From Candidatus Daviesbacteria bacterium (GTDB taxonomy: Bacteria; Patescibacteria; Microgenomatia; Daviesbacterales; UBA10151): a stretch of DNA of 64,000 nucleotides. The stretch covers positions 248,001 through 312,000 of the forward strand of contig JAQTZF010000001.1 in the NCBI GenBank assembly GCA_028687915.1, given 5' to 3'. The notes beneath the pieces are model-generated. The model was not told where the DNA came from and searched no databases. It saw nothing but the letters and a program-made list of their open reading frames with translations. Shown here piece by piece: positions 58,338 through 64,000 of this stretch. The translations under genes and the position numbers were made by a program. Positions within the stretch are counted from its first letter, which is position 1; each line of letters opens with the position of its first letter.

Positions 58338-59289
58338 TATATCCTATCGAACTGTTCTTTTTATAACTGCGTTTTTAATTCTTTTGTGGATTGTTTTTAA
58401 GATTATAGACATAATTTTGCTCTTTTTTGTGGCATTTATTTTTATGTCAGCCTTATCCCCAACAGTTGATCAGCTGACCAAGTTTAAAGTTCCTCGAGTT
58501 GTAGCAGTATTATTGGTATTTCTATTAGCCATAGCCAGCGTAGTTGCTTTATTTACTATTGGCTTAACACCGCTAATAACACAGACTAGTAGTTTAACGC
58601 AAAAATTAGTTGACATAACTAACACATTATTAAACACACATATTATTGATGAAGCTGTTATTAAAGAGCAACTTTCTAGTGCTTCCGGCCAGTTGGTAAA
58701 TGTCACAGTAGATATTTTTAAAAACTTTATTGCTTTGGTAAGTACTATGGTAATAACCGTTTACATGATGTTGGATAGAAGGAAAATTGAGGATTATGGC
58801 ACATCATTTTTTGGAACAAGACAGGAACGGGCTCAGGTATTGCTTCGCAGAATTGAAGATAAATTAGGAGCATGGTTAAGGGGACAAATTATTTTATCTT
58901 TTGTTATTGGAATTTGTGTTTATATTGGATTAACAATTTTTGGAATTGAGTTTGCTTTGCCTCTGGCAATTATTGCAGGGCTACTGGAAGTGGTTCCTGT
59001 TCTTGGCCCCATTATTTCTGCTATTCCAGCGGTTTTAATTGCTTTAACCGTCTCCCCTATTTTTGCGCTACTCATTGCAGGATTTTATTTAGCTGTGCAG
59101 CAATTAGAGGGTCATCTTATAGTTCCTCAGGTAATGAAAAGAGCAGTAGGTCTTAATCCGTTATTAGTTATTTTAGCAGTTTCAATTGGTAGCAGGTTAC
59201 TTGGAATTGGAGGAGCACTGTTAGCAGTTCCAATTGCTGTTGTTATTCAGCTGGTTATTCAAGAAGGATTAAAGATTCAAGAAGGCTAA
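58321..59289 (+). CDS. AI-2E family (PerM-like) transporter
   Basis: 322 residues with about seven or eight membrane helices. LLFFVAFIFMSALSPTVDQL, the amphipathic central part with VTVYMMLDRRKIE, LGAWLRGQIILSFVIG, VPVLGPIISAIPAV and VGLNPLLVILAVSIGSRLLG fit the AI-2E/PerM exporter family. The substrate is unknown. Confidence 0.9.
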   Translation: MTKRIDISYRTVLFITAFLILLWIVFKIIDIILLFFVAFIFMSALSPTVDQLTKFKVPRVVAVLLVFLLAIASVVALFTIGLTPLITQTSSLTQKLVDITNTLLNTHIIDEAVIKEQLSSASGQLVNVTVDIFKNFIALVSTMVITVYMMLDRRKIEDYGTSFFGTRQERAQVLLRRIEDKLGAWLRGQIILSFVIGICVYIGLTIFGIEFALPLAIIAGLLEVVPVLGPIISAIPAVLIALTVSPIFALLIAGFYLAVQQLEGHLIVPQVMKRAVGLNPLLVILAVSIGSRLLGIGGALLAVPIAVVIQLVIQEGLKIQEG

Positions 59290-59294
59290 TTTTT

Positions 59295-59323
59295 TTGATT
59301 TGAGCTCTTGATTGCAGTATAAT
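59295..59323 (+). promoter_or_regulatory. Promoter of rnpB
   Basis: TTGATT (59295-59300), 17-bp spacer, TATAAT (59318-59323). The expected start, near 59330, coincides with the first bases of the P1 helix of RNase P RNA. Confidence 0.7.
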
Positions 59324-59328
59324 TCACA

Positions 59329-59620
59329 TGCCTAGGAAATTGGATGATAGTCGCCATAGGCGACAGGAAAGTCCAGACAGCATAGAGCAGGGTGGTCGGT
59401 GTAAGCCGACACGGGTAACCGCTAGTTAGAGCAACAGTGACGAACCGAGGTCAAGCTCGGGTGAAACGGGCAATCCTCCTCGCTGCAATCCTAGAAATGA
59501 CTGAGCTGCTCGCTTAAGAGTCTAAATCAGGAGCGTTAGATAGATTTCATCAGCTATTTTTAAATCTTTCAGGTTGAGGTTGAAGTAGCTACAGAATCTG
59601 GCTTATAGGTTTCCTAGGCA
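59329..59620 (+). ncRNA. rnpB: RNase P RNA
   Basis: Catalytic RNA that matures tRNA 5' ends. The P1 helix is formed by TGCCTAGGAAA (59329-59339) and TTTCCTAGGCA (59610-59620). Conserved regions in order: CAGGAAAGTCC (from ~59364), AGAGCAACAGTGACGAA (~59428), GGTGAAACGG (~59460), TAGATAGAT (~59538) and ACAGAATCTGGCTTAT (59591-59606). Size ~292 nt is small for bacterial type A. The hairpin just after P1 (GTCGCC/GGCGAC) is simple, as expected for reduced genomes. Confidence 0.9.
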
Positions 59621-59740
59621 AAATCTGGCTTTAGATCCGCTTGCGGATCGCAAGGACGAAGTCCTTATTGTTTCCTAGGCACAAAAAAATATTTTCCTCT
59701 TTCACTTTATTGTTTAATGTTTATATAATAAGATTTATAT
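59621..59740 (+). other. Duplicated rnpB 3' end and hairpins
   Basis: After the rnpB end, AAATCTGGCTTTA (from 59621) repeats the end of CR-V, and TTTCCTAGGCA occurs again at 59671-59681. Between them are two hairpins: GATCCG (59634-59639)/CGGATC (59644-59649) with loop CTTG, and AAGGAC (59652-59657)/GTCCTT (59661-59666) with loop GAA. An A-run follows. The second TTTCCTAGGCA could pair with the P1 5' strand, giving an alternative, longer RNA. Confidence 0.6.
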
Positions 59741-60166
59741 ATGGAAGAGAAAGCGATTGAGACATTAGATAATTTAAAGGCAACATTCGCACCAGTTAAA
59801 AATACATACCAGGTTCATAAAAGTTCTCTCTCCTCTTTAGATAAATTTGCCATATTCATTACTAAAATTGTCGGAACAATGTGGTTTGTTTTGGCGTGTT
59901 GCGTGTTAGTTGTTATTCCACTAATAGTTGGCTCAACCTTACCAATCGTGCAATATATTTCTTCAGGAATTTTACAATTAATTTTATTGCCACTTATTAT
60001 GGTTGGGCAAAATTTACAGGGTAGATATACAGAAATACGGGCTCAGCATGATTTTGATACCAATGTAAAAGCTGAAAAAGAAATTGAAACAATAATCCTT
60101 CACTTAGAAAAACAGGATAAAGTGATGATGGAAATCCTCAAGAGGATCGAAAAGTTGGAAAAATAG
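59741..60166 (+). CDS. DUF1003-like membrane protein
   Basis: 141 residues. SSLDKFAIFITKIVGTMWFV leads into two membrane helices (~50-70, ~73-95) and a cytoplasmic tail with RYTEIRAQHDFDTNVKAEKE IETIILHL and a coiled coil. The layout matches DUF1003 proteins. A TATAAT box lies at 59724-59729. Function unknown. Confidence 0.75.
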   Translation: MEEKAIETLDNLKATFAPVKNTYQVHKSSLSSLDKFAIFITKIVGTMWFVLACCVLVVIPLIVGSTLPIVQYISSGILQLILLPLIMVGQNLQGRYTEIRAQHDFDTNVKAEKEIETIILHLEKQDKVMMEILKRIEKLEK

Positions 60167-60174
60167 CTATTAAG

Positions 60175-61521
60175 ATGGGAAATATTGCTCAAGTTTTTGA
60201 AGAGAAATCCCTGGTTGTAGTCTTTGCTTATGTTGCAGCAGGACTAGGGCACCTTCGAATTACCGATGCTCTTCTTAACGGATTACCAGATGAGGTAGAT
60301 CCATTACTTTTTGCTCCAGAAGATGCACTTACTACATTTTTCCACAGGTTAACTTCTGTTAATCCTCTTGCTAAAAATATATTTGAATGGTCACAAAATG
60401 GTAACCCGGAAGAAATTTATACGAGATTTTTTCGTTGGCTTTTAAGGTCTAACACGGACAAGCTATATAATGAGTTATCTTTGGTTTATGCTCAAAGGAC
60501 CAGTTTACCGAAAACTGTTTTAATAGTTTCTACTCATTTTGGCATGGCTTTGCAGTTTGTAGCCATTAAGAAAAAGTTTGAACAAGAGAAGCATGTTAAA
60601 TTAATTATTGTGATGCAGGTTACAGATGATTCCCCTCAAAATCTTTGGTATGTACCTGGTATTGATATGACTTTTGTCCCAAGTGAAAAAACAAAGAAAG
60701 CTTTATTGGATTATGGAAGAAAGAATAAATTACCAGAAGTACCTATGGAGGTTTTTCCTTATCCTGTTGATCCTTTAATGGAAAAAAAGTTAACGGAGGA
60801 AGAATTTACAGATAGGGTAAAGCAAATGGATCCTGAGGCAAATGCTTTAATTCATTTGGCAGTGCCTGTTTCTGGTGCTGCAGTAGGGATGACGTTCTTA
60901 ACACATATGGTAGATGAGTTATATGATAAATCTAATAGATTTACTTTTCATATTATTTCTAAATCAACTCCATATACTCAAGATTTTTTGAAAGATATGA
61001 TTAATCGCCCTTTTGTTAAATTTGAAGTATCTTTTTCTTCAAGAGAGATAATCGATAAGTATGTAAAGCTTTATGAAAATAATGTTATATCTTTGGAAAT
61101 GACTAAACCATCTGAACAGTCATTTAAATCTTTATTTTGTCCAGTTCAAAAAGGTGGAACAATCTTACTTTTCTCTGAACCTGTGGGTAGGCAAGAATTC
61201 GATAATTTAGATTTTCTAAGGAGGCACCATTTTATTCCTTTAAAAAGTGAAATGGAAAAGTTATGGCAATATGCTGAACAAGGAATGGTAATTGATGGAG
61301 CAGGAAAGTGGATTTTGGAAGAAGCAAAACATTGGAGAGGGTTAATTTTGCCTCAGGGCTCAAAGAAAGCAGCTGCGTTTATTTGGTGGTGTTTACAGCA
61401 AGGAATTTTAAAAACCATGATAAAAGAGTATGTGTGTCCCATAAAAGATCAAGAATTGGGGTCTGATGGTGTGGAAAGGTTCTGGCAAAGAGTTGCAGAG
61501 ATAGTAGAGGAAAAAGCTTAA
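60175..61521 (+). CDS. GT-B-like glycosyltransferase-related protein
   Basis: 448 residues, soluble. AYVAAGLGHLRITDALLNGL near the start resembles the Gly-rich loop of MurG or MGDG-synthase-like GT-B enzymes; VLIVSTHFGMALQFVAIKKK and FVPSEKTKKALLDYGRK continue the N-lobe, and GGTILLFSEPVGRQE in the C-lobe is at the nucleotide-sugar-binding region. The classic H/G-x-G and E motifs are not complete, so activity is uncertain. The gene is 8 bp after the DUF1003-like gene. Confidence 0.55.
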   Translation: MGNIAQVFEEKSLVVVFAYVAAGLGHLRITDALLNGLPDEVDPLLFAPEDALTTFFHRLTSVNPLAKNIFEWSQNGNPEEIYTRFFRWLLRSNTDKLYNELSLVYAQRTSLPKTVLIVSTHFGMALQFVAIKKKFEQEKHVKLIIVMQVTDDSPQNLWYVPGIDMTFVPSEKTKKALLDYGRKNKLPEVPMEVFPYPVDPLMEKKLTEEEFTDRVKQMDPEANALIHLAVPVSGAAVGMTFLTHMVDELYDKSNRFTFHIISKSTPYTQDFLKDMINRPFVKFEVSFSSREIIDKYVKLYENNVISLEMTKPSEQSFKSLFCPVQKGGTILLFSEPVGRQEFDNLDFLRRHHFIPLKSEMEKLWQYAEQGMVIDGAGKWILEEAKHWRGLILPQGSKKAAAFIWWCLQQGILKTMIKEYVCPIKDQELGSDGVERFWQRVAEIVEEKA

Positions 61522-62666
61522 TCTTGATTAGAAGGCAGAAAGATACTAACAGTTGTTCCCATATTTTCCAGGCTATTAACCATAATTTTACCGTTGTGAG
61601 CATCTATAATAGATTTGCTAATAAAAAGTCCTAATCCTAAACCACTTGATAGCTCTGTTAAAGAATTGGTTGCTCCATAAAATTTTTGAAATAAACGGGG
61701 AATTACAGTTGCCGGTATCCCTTTTCCTTTATCAGAAACATGAATAGATATTCCATTAGCTTGTTTTTCTATATCCAAATTTACTTGTCCTCCTGGTTTG
61801 CTATACTTTATTCCGTTGGCAACAATATTGGATAAGGATTCAATTAACAAATTTTCATCACCTAAAATCATAGGATATGGTTTGGCGAATTTACCTATCA
61901 GGAGATTTACTTTCTTTTCTTTAGCATCTGCCAAAAGCCCATCTACTGTTTGTCTGATAAGATTTTCTAAATCAATAGGCTTAATGTTCAATTTTAGACA
62001 ACCTTTTTCAACCTTGGAAAGATTAAGTAAATTTTCAATTAAAAATCCCATTCTATCTGTACCAATAATTGTTCTGTCCAAAAAGCTTTTTTCTTCCTCG
62101 TTTAATTTAGGTGCTATTTTTTCTTTAAGAATAAAAAGATACCCTTTAATAGCAGTAAGGGGTGTACGTAGTTGATGTGCAGCAATTGCAACAAAATTTA
62201 GTTTGGATTCTTCCAAAGCCATTCTATCTGTAATATCGTTTATAATATAAATATTACCCTGTGAATTTAATAATGGATATTTTTTGACACTAACATCAAT
62301 CTCTTCCTGATCAATGGTAGTTAGTTTAACTTGATAGTTTTGTGCGTCAGCTGTCTCATTCTTAGGCATAATTTGATCAATGGTTTTATTTTGAGTAAGT
62401 GTCCAGGATGTTTTTAATATTTCTAATGCTTTTCTGTTTGTCCACAGAATAAAATCATTTTGATTCGTTATAATGGTTCCTTCTTTTATAACTTCTAAAA
62501 CTTTTTCTAGAATTTCTTTTTGTTTTTGCAGGTTTTGTTTATCTGGGTTTATTTCTGCTTTTTCTGTTTTTTTAATAATCTTAGTAAGAAATTGTTTTCC
62601 TATAAAACAACCTAATATAAAGAAGACAAGACTACTAAAAATTGTAATCACGGGCAGAGATTGCAT
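61518..62666 (-). CDS. PAS sensor histidine kinase
   Basis: 382 residues. A membrane helix (~5-27), a PAS domain (~45-145; VIKEGTIITNQNDFILWTNR), then HisKA with H-box AAHQLRTPLTAIKGYL, HATPase_c with N-box IVANGIKYSKPGG, G1 DKGKGIP and GLGLGLFISKSIIDAHNGK. The helix before the PAS domain may mean it is held at the membrane with its sensor inside. No response regulator is adjacent; receiver-only proteins at 27.9-28.8 kb are candidates. It overlaps the GT-B-like gene by 4 bp. Confidence 0.92.
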   Translation of the reverse strand: MQSLPVITIFSSLVFFILGCFIGKQFLTKIIKKTEKAEINPDKQNLQKQKEILEKVLEVIKEGTIITNQNDFILWTNRKALEILKTSWTLTQNKTIDQIMPKNETADAQNYQVKLTTIDQEEIDVSVKKYPLLNSQGNIYIINDITDRMALEESKLNFVAIAAHQLRTPLTAIKGYLFILKEKIAPKLNEEEKSFLDRTIIGTDRMGFLIENLLNLSKVEKGCLKLNIKPIDLENLIRQTVDGLLADAKEKKVNLLIGKFAKPYPMILGDENLLIESLSNIVANGIKYSKPGGQVNLDIEKQANGISIHVSDKGKGIPATVIPRLFQKFYGATNSLTELSSGLGLGLFISKSIIDAHNGKIMVNSLENMGTTVSIFLPSNQD

Positions 62667-62704
62667 ATATCAATCCTAGCATATTTACAGTATTGGATGA
62701 TAAA

Positions 62705-63985
62705 TTACGATGGTTTTGGAGCTTTTTCCAATTTCACTGTTATTTCCGATGTCAGATTATTATGTAGAACAGTTAACTTAACTGTTTGGTTAACTTGCTT
62801 TTGGCTGATTATTGAAGAGAGAGAAGTATTTTGGTCCAACTTAACACCATCAATTTCTAGGATAATGTCGTTTTCTTTAATTCCGGCTTTATCAGCAGGT
62901 GATCCGGGGATAACTGCCAGATCTGTTATTGTTTGTCCGCGGGAAACGAGTACACCATAATCGACTGATAAATTATTTTTATCTTTTAGTTCTTGAGTAA
63001 TCTGAATATAACGGATGCCAAGATAAGGACGAATAATTTCTCCATTTTTTTGTACTGAATCTACAATATACTTAACATTATTTGAAGGTAAGGCAAAAGC
63101 AATGTTTTGGGCTGTTTGCTCAATTGCAGTATTTACTCCGATGACATGGCCAGATAAGTCCAATAGTGGTCCTCCCGAATTCCCCAGATTAATGGCTGCA
63201 TCAGTTTGAATGATATTCTCCAGTTGTTCTGGACGACCAGAGAAGTCTCCTGCTGTTATAGAACGTGAAAGTCCTGATATAACTCCAACTGATACAGAAT
63301 TACGAAATTCCGCCAAAGCGTTTCCAATAGCAATAACAGTTTGTCCTGGTTTTAATAAATCAGAGTTGCCAAATGAAAGATATGAAAAATTATTGCCTTT
63401 AATTTTTAGAATTGCAATATCAAGCGCCGTATCTTTTGCTAAAACTTCTGCATCGTATTTTTTGCCATCATTTGTAAGAACTGTGTAACTGGCTTGGTCA
63501 TCAGCTACTACATGACGGTTTGTTACTATTAAGCCATCAGGAGAGACAAAAAAACCTGACCCTCCGCCAATATTTTGTTTCTCGACTCTGTTTTGATTTA
63601 ATTGTGGGCTTGGTGAACCAAAATTATTGTTAAAAAGATAATTAAAGAAATTATTTTCCTGAAAATTATTACCAAAATATCTTTGAATAACAGGAACATC
63701 CTTGGTAATAATAATAGATACAACAGCATTATTGGTCTTTTGTACTATATCTGTAATACTTGATTCTTCAACTACAGAATTAGGTGAGAGAATATTAGTT
63801 TGAGACATCTGAGGATTAAATTTGTTGAATAAAGAAGTAACTACTTTATTGAATAAACTATTTTGCGTGATAATTAAAAATTCAAATAAGCTAATTAAAA
63901 CAATAACAGTAAAGATACTAGTGAAGAGACTGACAATAATTGTAGTTTTGTTTGTTTTGATAATTGTTTTAAAACTCCCAATCAT
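62705..63985 (-). CDS. degP: HtrA/Deg-type serine protease with PDZ domain
   Basis: 426 residues. N-terminal membrane anchor (~18-45), trypsin-like domain with catalytic His in VTNRHVVADDQ, Asp in DTALDIAILKI and Ser in NLGNSGGPLLD, then one PDZ domain (~330-425; DLAVIPGSPADKAGIKEND, ILEIDG). It degrades or refolds misfolded exported proteins. Complete; the start is 15 bp from the right edge. Confidence 0.95.
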   Translation of the reverse strand: MIGSFKTIIKTNKTTIIVSLFTSIFTVIVLISLFEFLIITQNSLFNKVVTSLFNKFNPQMSQTNILSPNSVVEESSITDIVQKTNNAVVSIIITKDVPVIQRYFGNNFQENNFFNYLFNNNFGSPSPQLNQNRVEKQNIGGGSGFFVSPDGLIVTNRHVVADDQASYTVLTNDGKKYDAEVLAKDTALDIAILKIKGNNFSYLSFGNSDLLKPGQTVIAIGNALAEFRNSVSVGVISGLSRSITAGDFSGRPEQLENIIQTDAAINLGNSGGPLLDLSGHVIGVNTAIEQTAQNIAFALPSNNVKYIVDSVQKNGEIIRPYLGIRYIQITQELKDKNNLSVDYGVLVSRGQTITDLAVIPGSPADKAGIKENDIILEIDGVKLDQNTSLSSIISQKQVNQTVKLTVLHNNLTSEITVKLEKAPKPS

Positions 63986-64000
63986 AATTTGGATAGTATT

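Noticed and set aside
1..64000. Alternative genetic code (TGA as glycine) as in some CPR groups
   Set aside because: TGA ends several intact genes at the expected length, and Gly positions use GGN codons.
1..64000. CRISPR array, insertion sequence or prophage
   Set aside because: No regularly spaced repeats, transposase motifs or phage structural genes were found; the AT-rich direct repeats seen are too short and too few.

Overview
The window reads as a chromosome segment of an AT-rich bacterium with a reduced, fermentative gene set. The best fit is a member of the Candidate Phyla Radiation (Patescibacteria), probably Microgenomates-like; this is an inference. The reasons are a ribosomal protein cluster that goes from uS5 straight to uL15 with no uL30, many genes whose start codon lies 6-11 nt after a TATAAT-like box, ADP-forming acetate production with a minimal hydrogenase, and a family of KGFAPI-anchored surface proteins. 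The standard code is used: TGA ends several genes. No insertion sequence, phage gene or CRISPR array was seen.

1-6.4 kb: a surface or envelope region with a partial signal-peptidase-like protein, LemA and a TPM-domain protein, and four membrane-anchored proteins sharing a KGFAPI N-terminus. Several carry the same PsbP-like domain, and one is a leucine-rich-repeat protein. 6.4-27.8 kb: the translation block. It holds a stand-alone GreA N-terminal domain with EF-G, a slipin, EF-Tu and uS10, then an interruption of about 950 bp (a frameshifted small gene, a small membrane gene between 41-bp direct repeats, and a structured leader ending in a terminator). After that come uL3 to map and, from a second promoter, infA to uS9.

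27.8-36.4 kb: two receiver-only proteins, a GrpB-like protein, a phosphotransferase, phosphomannomutase, Sua5, PEP synthase and enolase. 36.3-48.2 kb: a redox/fermentation region. It has HypC, a two-subunit NiFe hydrogenase, its maturation protease, a DUF6390 protein, a ferredoxin, a 2-oxoacid:ferredoxin oxidoreductase, and an ADP-forming acyl-CoA synthetase fused to a ferredoxin-reductase-like flavoprotein domain. A plausible scheme is 2-oxoacid to acyl-CoA plus reduced ferredoxin, then acid plus ATP, with electrons passed to NAD(P) or H2. The fused flavodomain may replace the missing hydrogenase diaphorase subunit.

48.2-64 kb: tRNA-Pro(GGG), DUF84 NTPase, Nudix, recA, recX, a soluble RNase Y, a DUF2079 membrane protein, HU, an HEGGH membrane protein, a TrpR-like regulator, miaA, an AI-2E transporter, the RNase P RNA with a partly duplicated 3' end, a GT-B-like protein, a sensor histidine kinase and an HtrA protease.

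The points most worth following up are the synthetase-flavoprotein fusion, the nested RNA structure and terminator before uL3, the unusual ligand positions and antisense overlap in the hydrogenase cluster, the rnpB 3' duplication, and a palindrome shared by the TrpR-like gene and the recA upstream region.
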